This document shows positions 34,950-42,893 of a DNA stretch of 64,000 nt, one piece after another. This DNA is from Bacteroidota bacterium (lineage in GTDB: Bacteria > Bacteroidota > Bacteroidia > UKL13-3). A model generated the notes under the pieces. It did no database searches, was not told where the DNA came from, and worked only from the letters and a program-made list of their open reading frames with translations. The position numbers and the translations under genes were made by a program. Each line of letters begins with the position of its first letter. Positions within the stretch are counted from its first letter, which is position 1. The stretch spans positions 434,001 through 498,000 of the forward strand of contig JAIXWW010000009.1 of the NCBI GenBank assembly GCA_027491085.1, in the 5' to 3' direction.

Positions 34950-37208
34950 CTATGCTTTGCTTTGAGCATCAACTACTGCAATAGTAACCATATTTACAAT
35001 TTCGCGCACACTACTTCCTAACTGTAATACGTGAGCCGATTTTTTTAAACCTAATAGAACTGGTCCAACAGCTTCGGCTGATCCTAATTCTTGTAACATT
35101 TTATAGGTAATATTTCCTGATGATAATGAAGGGAAAATTAAAGTATTAACAGGCTCTCCATTTAATTCACTAAAAGGAAAATTAGCGCTTAATAGTTTTT
35201 GATTTAAAGCCACATTAGCTTGAATATCGCCATCAACCACCATTTTAGGATATTTTTCTTTTAATGTATTGCGCACCTTCATCATTTTTTGAGGCACTTC
35301 ACCATCGGCTGATCCAAAATTACTGTAACTTAATAAGGCAATGCGAGGTTCAATGTTGAACTTTTTAACAGCTTTGTAGGTTGAATAAGTAATATCTACT
35401 AGGTCTTCAGCGCTTGGGTAACGGTTAACTGTAGTATCAGAAAAGAATAATGGTCCTTTTTTGCTTAGCATAATGTACATACCAGCTACGTTTTTGGTAT
35501 CGTCTTCTTTTCCTAATATTTGCAAGGCAGGCTTAATAGAAGTGGGGTAGTTTTTAGTTAATCCACTTATCATGGCATCTGCCTCGCCCATTTCTACCAT
35601 CATTGGAGCATAATAATTTCTTTCACGCATTAACTTGCGAGCTTCGTGTAAGGTTATGCCTTTACGTTGGCGTTTCATAAAGAAAATATCAGCAAATGCA
35701 TTGCGTTTAGCTTCTTCTTCTAACGGATCAATAATGCTTATATCTCCCAATTTTATATGGTTTTCAGCTATAATGGCATTTATTTTTTCTCTATTTCCTA
35801 ATAAAATTGGAATAGCAATTCCTTCGTCTTTTACAATTTGGGCTGCACGTAATATTTTATAATTATCGGCTTCAGCAAATACTACACGTTTTGGATTTAA
35901 CTTAGCTTTATCTGTTATAGCTCTTACAAAATTGCTTTCTTTACCCAAACGAGCTAATAACTGGTGATTGTATTTTTCCCAATCATGAATTGGATTTTTA
36001 GCTACTCCACATTCCATAGCTGCTTTGGCCACAGCGGGCGAAACTGTTGTAATTAACCTTGGGTCAATTGGTTTAGGAATAATATAGTTTTTACCAAAAG
36101 TTACATTTTTTTCGTTGTAAGCTAAATTTACTATTTCTGGAACAGGCTCTTTGGTTAATTGAGCTAAAGCATGCACAGCTGCAATTTTCATTTCCTCAGT
36201 AATTTTAGTAGCTCTAACATCTAAAGCACCTCTAAAAATGTATGGGAAACCTAATACATTGTTCACTTGATTAGGATAATCGCTGCGGCCAGTTGCCAAA
36301 ATAATATCGGGGCGTGAAGCCATTGCTAAATCGTACGATATTTCAGGATTTGGATTTGCTAAAGCAAATACGATACAATCTTTGGCCATGCTGCGCAGCA
36401 TATCTTGGCTAACCACATCTGCTTTTGATAATCCAACAAATACATCTGCATTTTGTATGGCATCTGATAAAGTATTTAGATTACGGCTGGTAGCAAACTG
36501 TTTTTTAGTGTTATCTAAATTAGGACTATCAGTTCTAATAACTCCTTTGCTATCGCACATAATGAGGTTTTCTTTTTGAACCCCTAATGCCAACATAATT
36601 TTAGCACAACTAATAGCCGATGCTCCTGCACCATTGTAAACTACTTGAACATCTTTAATATTTTTACCTACTAATTCCAATGCATTTAACAGGGCAGCAC
36701 CTGTAATAATTGCTGTTCCGTGTTGATCATCGTGCATAATTGGAATATCCAATTCTTCTTTTAACCTTTGTTCTATTTCAAAACATTCAGGTGCTTTAAT
36801 ATCTTCTAAGTTAATACCACCAAAAGTACAAGCTATGTTTTTTACGGTATTGATAAACTCTTCTGTATTTTTTGTACTGATTTCAATATCAAAAACATCA
36901 ATGTCGGCAAAAATTTTGAATAAAACGCCTTTGCCTTCCATTACCGGTTTAGAGGCTTCAGGACCAATATCTCCAAGACCTAAAACTGCAGTTCCATTTG
37001 AAATTACAGCTACTAAATTGCCTTTGGCAGTATATTTATAAACATCATCAGGATTTTCTGCTATAGCCAAACATGGCTCTGCTACCCCTGGTGAATAGGC
37101 TAAACTTAAATCGCGTTTGGTATTGGTAGGTTTGGTAGGTACTACAGCTATTTTACCTGGTCGGCCTTTACTGTGATATTTTAATGCATCTTCTTTTAAT
37201 TGACTCAT
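34950..37208 (-). CDS. maeB: NADP-dependent malic enzyme, MaeB type
   Basis: A 752-residue fusion enzyme. The N-terminal malic domain (about 1-410) has LSLAYSPGVAEPCLAI, IPIMHDDQHGTAIITGAALLNAL near 155 and a Rossmann segment VVYNGAGASAISCAKIML. The C-terminal phosphotransacetylase-like domain (about 430-752) has VVFAEADNYKILRAAQIV and GNREKINAI, with a late SLSSGNITYKMLQELG. It catalyses oxidative decarboxylation of malate to pyruvate with NADP as likely cofactor; in relatives the phosphotransacetylase part is usually regulatory. Start ATG 37208 matches family MSQLKEDALKYH. Confidence 0.92.
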   Translation of the reverse strand: MSQLKEDALKYHSKGRPGKIAVVPTKPTNTKRDLSLAYSPGVAEPCLAIAENPDDVYKYTAKGNLVAVISNGTAVLGLGDIGPEASKPVMEGKGVLFKIFADIDVFDIEISTKNTEEFINTVKNIACTFGGINLEDIKAPECFEIEQRLKEELDIPIMHDDQHGTAIITGAALLNALELVGKNIKDVQVVYNGAGASAISCAKIMLALGVQKENLIMCDSKGVIRTDSPNLDNTKKQFATSRNLNTLSDAIQNADVFVGLSKADVVSQDMLRSMAKDCIVFALANPNPEISYDLAMASRPDIILATGRSDYPNQVNNVLGFPYIFRGALDVRATKITEEMKIAAVHALAQLTKEPVPEIVNLAYNEKNVTFGKNYIIPKPIDPRLITTVSPAVAKAAMECGVAKNPIHDWEKYNHQLLARLGKESNFVRAITDKAKLNPKRVVFAEADNYKILRAAQIVKDEGIAIPILLGNREKINAIIAENHIKLGDISIIDPLEEEAKRNAFADIFFMKRQRKGITLHEARKLMRERNYYAPMMVEMGEADAMISGLTKNYPTSIKPALQILGKEDDTKNVAGMYIMLSKKGPLFFSDTTVNRYPSAEDLVDITYSTYKAVKKFNIEPRIALLSYSNFGSADGEVPQKMMKVRNTLKEKYPKMVVDGDIQANVALNQKLLSANFPFSELNGEPVNTLIFPSLSSGNITYKMLQELGSAEAVGPVLLGLKKSAHVLQLGSSVREIVNMVTIAVVDAQSKA

Positions 37209-37372
37209 TACTTAATAATTACTATTTTTAGATTTTTGTTGAAACAATAATCTTGTAAAAAAACAAACGTACTAATTGTTTTTGATTATAAAAATTTGAT
37301 AAAAAATATAGTTGCAACTATTTTCACATAATTGCAACTATACCTGTCTTAAGACTTTGATTTTATAAATAT

Positions 37373-39325
37373 TTAGTTTGCTTTTAAAACATACTTTAAT
37401 ACTTTTTGATATAGCTCATCTGGCTTAAACGGTTTGGTAACAAAATCATTCATACCTGCTTCTAATACCTTGTTTCTGGTTTCTAAAAATGCATCGGCAC
37501 TTAATGCTATAATTGGCACTTGGCGGTTTTTAACTGGGGTATTTGGTGAGCGAATTAATTCAGCAGCTTCAAAACCGCTCATCTCGGGCATTTGTAAGTC
37601 CATTAGAACCAAATCAATATCATCTCGTTGAGATAATGTTTCGATAGCCTCTAAACCATTATTAGCAATTAAAACCTCAGTGTTCCATTTTTTGAAAAAC
37701 TGTTTTGCTACAAATTGATTCATTACATTATCTTCTACTACCAATATTTTAAATTTACTTAAATCGTAAATTTCGTCATTGGTTTTTTCGTCTTCAATTT
37801 TACTTAAAGTACTGGTTTCAAAAGGTAGTTCAACACCAAAAGTAGTTCCTTCTCCAACTTTACTTTTAATGGTAATATTTCCATTTTGAAGTAAGGTTAA
37901 GTTTTTTGTAATGGCAAGCCCCAGTCCAGTTCCCCCAAATTTGCGGGTGGTGTCGGTATATGCTTGGGTAAAACTTTCAAATATTTTTGATTGTTTGTGT
38001 TCAGGAATTCCAATACCTGTATCACTTACCGTAAATTGAACTTTACTCTTATTTTCTTCGGTTTCAATTAAATTAACGGTTACAGTAATAGCTCCTTTTG
38101 AAGTAAATTTCAGTGCATTACCAACCAAATTAAACAAAATTTGATTCAATCTGTAAGGGTCACCTTTTAGAATTGCAGGAATTTTTTCATCAATAGTTAC
38201 TGTAAAATCTAAACCTTTTTCTTTTGAACGGTAATCAAACGTTTTATGCAATTCATTCATTCGTTGGCGAATGTCAAAATCAATGTTCTCAAAAGTAATT
38301 TTACCAGCTTCAATTTTGGAAAAATCTAGAATATCGTTTATAATAACCAATAAATTGTCAGCTGAATACCTGATTGATTTTAAGTTTTCTAAAGCAGTTC
38401 CAGCAAATATTTTTTCATCAAGTAATAAATCAGTTAAACCCATAATGGCATTCATTGGGGTTCTAATTTCATGACTCATATTTGATAGAAACTCGGTTTT
38501 AGCTTTAGCTGAACTTATCGCATCGTTTCGGGCTTGTAATAACTCTTTTTGAAACTTTTTATTTTCGGTTATATCCTTACTAAAAATGGCAGCTCCAGTA
38601 GTTTCTCCTTCACTTTTAATAGGATTGTAAGTTGTTTCAAAACAAAAATATTCATCATTTATGGTTAATTCTTCTACATATGTTAGGCTATTTCCTTTTA
38701 AACATTCGGTAAAATGATTTAACACTTCTGGGTCACTTATGATCTCGGTAACTGGCTGACCAATATAAATATCGATGTTTTGTTGAGAACTAATACGGTT
38801 TTTAAATGAAGAGTTAAAAGAAATAATACTTAATTCTTTATCAATAGCATAAATATTATTGTGTGTACTTTCAACAATTGCCGTTAAACGGTTATTGTTT
38901 TCTTTAATTTCGGCCTCAGCTTTAACGCGTTGATTTTCAATTTCCCATAATCGAACTCCGTTTAATATAACTTTTTGAATATAGTCGGGGCTTAGTTCGG
39001 CTTTTGGAAAGTAATCGAAAGCACCATTTTTAATCATTTGAACTGCAAGCTTTTCATCCCCTTGGGAAGTCATTACAGCAATAGGAGTAAAAACTTTTAG
39101 TTCACGAATTTTTTTTAGTAATTCTAATCCATCAACTCCTGGTAACAAATAATCTAAAAATATACAATTATATTTATGCTTATTAACTACTTCAAGTGTT
39201 TCGGTTGCGTTTTTACAAATGTCTAATTCATATGTTAAACCAGTTTTTTTTAGTGCACGCTGAAATGACATGATATCAATGTCATCATCATCAACTAATA
39301 ACAGTTTATAATTTTCTGATTGCAT
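37373..39325 (-). CDS. Hybrid histidine kinase, receiver-PAS-kinase-receiver
   Basis: A 650-residue cytosolic signalling protein with no transmembrane segment. Domains: an N-terminal receiver (about 5-120, with the phospho-Asp in YNCIFLDYLLPGVDGLELL), a PAS domain (about 150-260, starting TAIVESTHNNIYAIDKEL), and a HisKA box with FLSNMSHEIRTPMNAIMG near 290. The ATPase has NLVGNALKFTSKG, SDTGIGIPEHKQSKIF and GTGLGLAITKNL. A C-terminal receiver (about 520-645) has DLVLMDLQMPEMSGFEAA. It follows the response regulator gene after 33 bases on the same strand, so receivers and kinase form one phosphorelay unit. Confidence 0.9.
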   Translation of the reverse strand: MQSENYKLLLVDDDDIDIMSFQRALKKTGLTYELDICKNATETLEVVNKHKYNCIFLDYLLPGVDGLELLKKIRELKVFTPIAVMTSQGDEKLAVQMIKNGAFDYFPKAELSPDYIQKVILNGVRLWEIENQRVKAEAEIKENNNRLTAIVESTHNNIYAIDKELSIISFNSSFKNRISSQQNIDIYIGQPVTEIISDPEVLNHFTECLKGNSLTYVEELTINDEYFCFETTYNPIKSEGETTGAAIFSKDITENKKFQKELLQARNDAISSAKAKTEFLSNMSHEIRTPMNAIMGLTDLLLDEKIFAGTALENLKSIRYSADNLLVIINDILDFSKIEAGKITFENIDFDIRQRMNELHKTFDYRSKEKGLDFTVTIDEKIPAILKGDPYRLNQILFNLVGNALKFTSKGAITVTVNLIETEENKSKVQFTVSDTGIGIPEHKQSKIFESFTQAYTDTTRKFGGTGLGLAITKNLTLLQNGNITIKSKVGEGTTFGVELPFETSTLSKIEDEKTNDEIYDLSKFKILVVEDNVMNQFVAKQFFKKWNTEVLIANNGLEAIETLSQRDDIDLVLMDLQMPEMSGFEAAELIRSPNTPVKNRQVPIIALSADAFLETRNKVLEAGMNDFVTKPFKPDELYQKVLKYVLKAN

Positions 39326-39358
39326 AGGCTAATTTTGTTTAACAATAAGTAAACTCAA

Positions 39359-39787
39359 TTAGGTTGGAAATTCGCACAATTTCCAATAACTATTTAAAGT
39401 ACTAACCACATCCATAAATTGATCCATTGATAATGGTTTAAGGATATAACCAGCTACATTTAAATTAAATGCTTCTACTTTATCATTGTCTTCGTTCGAA
39501 GTAGTCATAACAAAAACACTTAAGTTTTTTAAATGCTCATCTTTTCTCAGTTCACGTAAAAACTCAATTCCACCCATTTTAGGCATGTTTAAGTCGAGTA
39601 GGATAATTTTAGGTGTTTTTAAAGGTGCATTTATATGAATATCGCGTAAATATTCTAATGCTTCTATACCATTATTGGTAATATGTAATGGATTAGTTAC
39701 ATTATTCTTTTTAAATGCACGTCTAACGTTCATTATATCCACTTCATCATCTTCTACTAGTAGTATGTTAATCATTCGTTCGCTCAT
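39359..39787 (-). CDS. Single-domain response regulator
   Basis: A 142-residue CheY-like receiver with the acidic pocket in ILLVEDDEVDIMNV, the phospho-Asp in PKIILLDLNMPKMGGIEFL, a switch Thr in FVMTTSN and Lys in ILKPLSMDQ. It has no output domain. It lies upstream of the hybrid kinase and is very likely its partner. Confidence 0.9.
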   Translation of the reverse strand: MSERMINILLVEDDEVDIMNVRRAFKKNNVTNPLHITNNGIEALEYLRDIHINAPLKTPKIILLDLNMPKMGGIEFLRELRKDEHLKNLSVFVMTTSNEDNDKVEAFNLNVAGYILKPLSMDQFMDVVSTLNSYWKLCEFPT

Positions 39788-39989
39788 TTTAATTTAGCAA
39801 TTTTAAATTCAATATTATACTTTTTTTGTATGTATTTATAATATACAATAAAAAACTTTCTAACAACTATTTGAATTGTAAAAAAACAAATACAAATAGC
39901 AGTGTTTTAACCTACAAAACCAAATAAATTTTATTTTAATAAAATCAAAAAACTAATTTGAGTTATAAAAGTTAATATTGTAATGTTTT

Positions 39990-40832
39990 ATGAATGTAAA
40001 TGTAGAAATAGACGATAATTCTGGTTTCTGTTTTGGGGTAGTTTTTGCAATCTCAATGGCGGAAGATATTTTAGATGCAGAAGGTAAATTATTTTGCCTT
40101 GGCGATATTGTTCATAACGATGAAGAAGTGTCGCGCTTAAAAGCCAAAGGATTGCAAATTATAAACCATGAGCAATTAAAAAATATTCGAAATGAAAAAG
40201 TGCTGATTAGAGCTCATGGTGAACCACCAGAAACTTATAAATTAGCCATGGAAAATCAAATAGAGCTTATCGATGCTAGTTGTCCAGTGGTTTTAAAATT
40301 ACAAAATCGAGTTAGAGAAGCTTATAACGATAATGAGCAGATACTGATATACGGCAAGCACGGCCATGCTGAGGTAAAAGGTTTGGTTGGACAAACTAAT
40401 GGAGAGGCTAAAGTAGTAGAAACGTTTGAAGAATTAGAAACAATAGAATTACCTAAAAAACTTCAATTGTTTAGTCAAACCACAAAACGCACCAAAAACT
40501 TATACAAACTAAAAACTACCCTTGAAGAAAAAGGAATAGAAGTTGATTTTAACGATACCCTCTGCCGCCAAGTAAGTAACCGAGATGTTCAATTACCAAA
40601 TTTTGTAAAAAAGTTTGACAAGGTAATATTTGTAGCAGGTTTAAAGTCATCGAACGGAAAGGTGCTTTATGATGTTTGTAAAGAAAACAATCCTAATACA
40701 TTTTTTGTTAGTAATAAAAACGAACTTAAAAAAGAATGGTTTAATGATAACGAAACCGTTGGTATTTGTGGGGCTACGAGTACACCACAATGGCAAATGG
40801 AAGAAGTAAAAGAAGCTATTTTAACATTATAA
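39990..40832 (+). CDS. ispH: 4-hydroxy-3-methylbut-2-enyl diphosphate reductase
   Basis: A 280-residue iron-sulfur enzyme that makes IPP and DMAPP in the last step of the MEP pathway. The three cluster cysteines are visible in NSGFCFGVVF (residue 14), DASCPVVLKL (near 95) and FNDTLCRQVSNRD (near 190). HGHAEVKGLVGQTNGEA is the substrate-binding part with its conserved His. The N-terminus MNVNVEIDDNSGFCFGV fits, so the ATG at 39990 is used. The glutathione peroxidase gene begins five bases after its stop. Confidence 0.93.
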   Translation: MNVNVEIDDNSGFCFGVVFAISMAEDILDAEGKLFCLGDIVHNDEEVSRLKAKGLQIINHEQLKNIRNEKVLIRAHGEPPETYKLAMENQIELIDASCPVVLKLQNRVREAYNDNEQILIYGKHGHAEVKGLVGQTNGEAKVVETFEELETIELPKKLQLFSQTTKRTKNLYKLKTTLEEKGIEVDFNDTLCRQVSNRDVQLPNFVKKFDKVIFVAGLKSSNGKVLYDVCKENNPNTFFVSNKNELKKEWFNDNETVGICGATSTPQWQMEEVKEAILTL

Positions 40833-40837
40833 AAAAC

Positions 40838-41407
40838 ATGAAAACAATAATTTTATCAAGCGCACTGCTATTAGTTGCAGGTTTTGTATTTTACAGTTTT
40901 AAAAACCGTAAAGTTGAAAACAGTACCAAAGGCAAAAGCTTTTACGATTTAACCATCAAATCTTTAGATGGGAAAACAGAAATTAGCATGAGCCAGTTTA
41001 AAGGTAAAAAGGTACTTTGTGTTAATGTAGCCAGTAAATGTGGTTATACTCCACAATATGAAGGCTTAGAAAAGTTGTATGAAAACAATAAAGAAAAGCT
41101 AGTTATTATTGGTTTTCCTTGTAACCAGTTTTTGTACCAAGAGTCAGGTTCTCCAGAAGAAATTGCCACTTTTTGCAAAAAAAATTATGGCGTAACTTTT
41201 CCACTTACTGAAAAAATTGACGTAAAAGGAAAAAACCAACATTCAGTTTACCAATGGTTAACCAATAAGGAAACTAATGGCTTAAAAGACGTGGAGGTTA
41301 AATGGAATTTTGGAAAATTTTTAATTGATGAAAACGGAAAATTTGTAGAGTATTTTCCAAGTAAAACAGAACCTTTAAGCGAAGAAATTGCTAAATTCTT
41401 GAAATAA
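40838..41407 (+). CDS. Glutathione peroxidase family protein, envelope-anchored
   Basis: A 189-residue protein with an N-terminal membrane or signal segment (MKTIILSSALLLVAGFVFYSF). The GPx fold follows: LCVNVASKCGYTPQYEGLEK with the peroxidatic site Cys, where animal enzymes have selenocysteine; FPCNQFLYQESG with the conserved Gln; and VKWNFGKFLIDENG with the Trp-Asn-Phe. Cys-type GPx proteins usually use thioredoxin. The ATG at 40838 is chosen over an upstream ATG inside ispH. It is closely linked to ispH (5-base gap) and is terminated by a strong hairpin. Confidence 0.9.
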   Translation: MKTIILSSALLLVAGFVFYSFKNRKVENSTKGKSFYDLTIKSLDGKTEISMSQFKGKKVLCVNVASKCGYTPQYEGLEKLYENNKEKLVIIGFPCNQFLYQESGSPEEIATFCKKNYGVTFPLTEKIDVKGKNQHSVYQWLTNKETNGLKDVEVKWNFGKFLIDENGKFVEYFPSKTEPLSEEIAKFLK

Positions 41408-41427
41408 ATTTATAAAAAATTTAGATA

Positions 41428-41468
41428 AGCCAAAATCAAAAAACTTATATTTGATTTTGGCTTTTTTT
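41428..41468 (+). terminator. Terminator of the glutathione peroxidase gene, abutting comF
   Basis: AGCCAAAATCAAA (41428-41440) is exactly complementary to TTTGATTTTGGCT (41450-41462), followed by Ts to 41468. The comF ATG starts at the next coordinate but one, leaving no room for a separate leader. Confidence 0.85.
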
Positions 41469-42158
41469 ATGTTCAAATATTTACTTCAACTAATTTATCC
41501 CAATAACTGTATTTGCTGCTACCAGCATTTGGTAGCAACGGAGAATTATGTTTGCACTGCATGCCTACTTGAACTTCCATTAACTAATTTTCATAATTTA
41601 CCAGGAAATAACTTAGAAAAAGTATTTTGGGGTAGGAGTGTTATTGAAAAGGCTATTGCATTATTATATTATAAAAAAGGTGGTAAAACAGCTAAACTAT
41701 TACGCGCTCTAAAATATCATAATAATCCTGAAATAGCATTGTTTTTAGGCAAGTATTATGGTACTTTTCTAAAAGAATTTATTGTTAAAAATGGTATTGA
41801 AGCAGTAGTTGCTATTCCTTTACATAAAAATAAATTGCGTATGCGCGGTTATAACCAAAGTGAAATGCTTTGTAATGGAATAGCCGAGACCCTAGGAATT
41901 GATAATTTAAGTACTCAAATAATTAGAACAAAATTTACAGAAACTCAAACCAAAAAATCGAGATTAGAGAGAAGTGAGAATGTAAATAAAGTTTTTGAGA
42001 TAACTAATACCGCCATTTTTGAAAATAAGCACATTTTATTAATTGATGATGTTATTACTACTGGTGCTACCATTGAAAGTTGTGCAAATGAATTAACTCA
42101 AATAGCTAATTGTAAAGTTAGTATAGGCGCATTGGCATTTGCTTATAATGGCGTTTAA
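41469..42158 (+). CDS. comF: ComF family phosphoribosyltransferase-like protein
   Basis: A 229-residue protein. An N-terminal zinc-type motif (IYPNNCICCYQHL, then VCTACLLELP) precedes a phosphoribosyltransferase-like domain with RALKYHNNPEIALFLGKY, HKNKLRMRGYNQSEMLCNGI, and the PRPP-binding LLIDDVITTGATIESCA. ComF proteins act in DNA uptake and competence in Bacillus; elsewhere the role is unproved. The ATG at 41469 follows directly on the terminator T-run. The normal family N-terminus (MFKYLLQLIYPNNC) supports this start rather than one downstream. An upstream frame adds only MILAFF. Confidence 0.88.
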   Translation: MFKYLLQLIYPNNCICCYQHLVATENYVCTACLLELPLTNFHNLPGNNLEKVFWGRSVIEKAIALLYYKKGGKTAKLLRALKYHNNPEIALFLGKYYGTFLKEFIVKNGIEAVVAIPLHKNKLRMRGYNQSEMLCNGIAETLGIDNLSTQIIRTKFTETQTKKSRLERSENVNKVFEITNTAIFENKHILLIDDVITTGATIESCANELTQIANCKVSIGALAFAYNGV

Positions 42159-42213
42159 GCAATTTTTTTGTTTGAATGGTTGTATTTGTTATTTAAATTG
42201 TATAAAATTGCAT

Positions 42214-42360
42214 ATGGATATTTTATTTGAAATAACAAAGTACATTCTTTGTGCAATTTTTTTATTGTCAATTGTAGGTTCAATTTTTTTATTAATTGCT
42301 GTTAATAAAATGAATAGTTATAAAAAATTATTCAGCATTGAACACCAAGATCTGATTTAG
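42214..42360 (+). CDS. Small single-span membrane protein
   Basis: A 48-residue ORF with a good ATG (42214) and one hydrophobic helix (ILCAIFLLSIVGSIFLLIAV) followed by NKMNSYKKLFSIEHQDLI. It is in the gap between comF and the DUF2452 gene and reads in the same direction. No family recognised; the coding potential is plausible but not proved. Confidence 0.45.
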   Translation: MDILFEITKYILCAIFLLSIVGSIFLLIAVNKMNSYKKLFSIEHQDLI

Positions 42361-42412
42361 TTTTTTATTTTTTATAAAACATTTGATTGTATTTTTGCTT
42401 TATACAATATAA

Positions 42413-42853
42413 ATGATGGAAGAAAATACCATAGAGGAAAGTTATACTGGTTCAGCTAGTTTATCTCCAATACCATTAAGTATTGGGTCGCCAGTAATAA
42501 GACCAGAAGATAAAAACAAAATAAAGGCAAATGCTGTAGAGGCAATGCATCATTATGCAAATCAAGAAATCGGGATGCTTAAAAAACAAGCCGATTTAAT
42601 CATGAGTCAGGTACGCGAAATAGAGGCTCGTCTTAAAATTTCAGAGCACATTTATGAAAGCAACTTAAAATTTACACCTGTTGTCAATCAAGTTTATCAC
42701 TTATACGAAAAAGATAGTTATTATAACCTTTCTTTAATTGGTCCAGAAGAGTGGGGACGCAGTAAAACGGTAGGAAAATATTTAGCCAGCGTTAAGCTAT
42801 TAGGCGACCATAGCTGGGATGTAATAAAAAAAGCAGAAAACACTTCCATTTAA
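42413..42853 (+). CDS. DUF2452 domain-containing protein
   Basis: A 146-residue soluble protein. The body matches DUF2452 proteins: NPIPLSIGSPVIRPED-like N-terminus, a helical middle (YANQEIGMLKKQADLIMSQV, then REIEARL), and the SLIGPEEWG motif near 110 with the conserved Gly-Pro...Trp-Gly. Function of the family is unknown. Two adjacent ATGs (42413, 42416) are equally good starts. A TATTTTTG -7-like word lies at 42390-42397. Its last codons form the left arm of a terminator. Confidence 0.82.
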   Translation: MMEENTIEESYTGSASLSPIPLSIGSPVIRPEDKNKIKANAVEAMHHYANQEIGMLKKQADLIMSQVREIEARLKISEHIYESNLKFTPVVNQVYHLYEKDSYYNLSLIGPEEWGRSKTVGKYLASVKLLGDHSWDVIKKAENTSI

Positions 42854-42876
42854 TTGAGTGCTTTCTGCTTTCTTTT
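42830..42876 (+). terminator. Terminator overlapping the end of the DUF2452 gene
   Basis: AAAGCAGAAAACACT (42830-42844), inside the coding region, pairs with AGTGCTTTCTGCTTT (42857-42871) apart from one G-U, followed by CTTTT. The hairpin spans the stop codon. The convergent metallopeptidase gene ends at 42894. Confidence 0.75.
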
Positions 42877-42893
42877 ATCAATTTTGACTGTAG

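Noticed and set aside
40766..40837. Upstream ATG for the glutathione peroxidase gene
   Set aside because: It lies inside ispH in another frame; the ATG at 40838 yields the hydrophobic leader of the protein.
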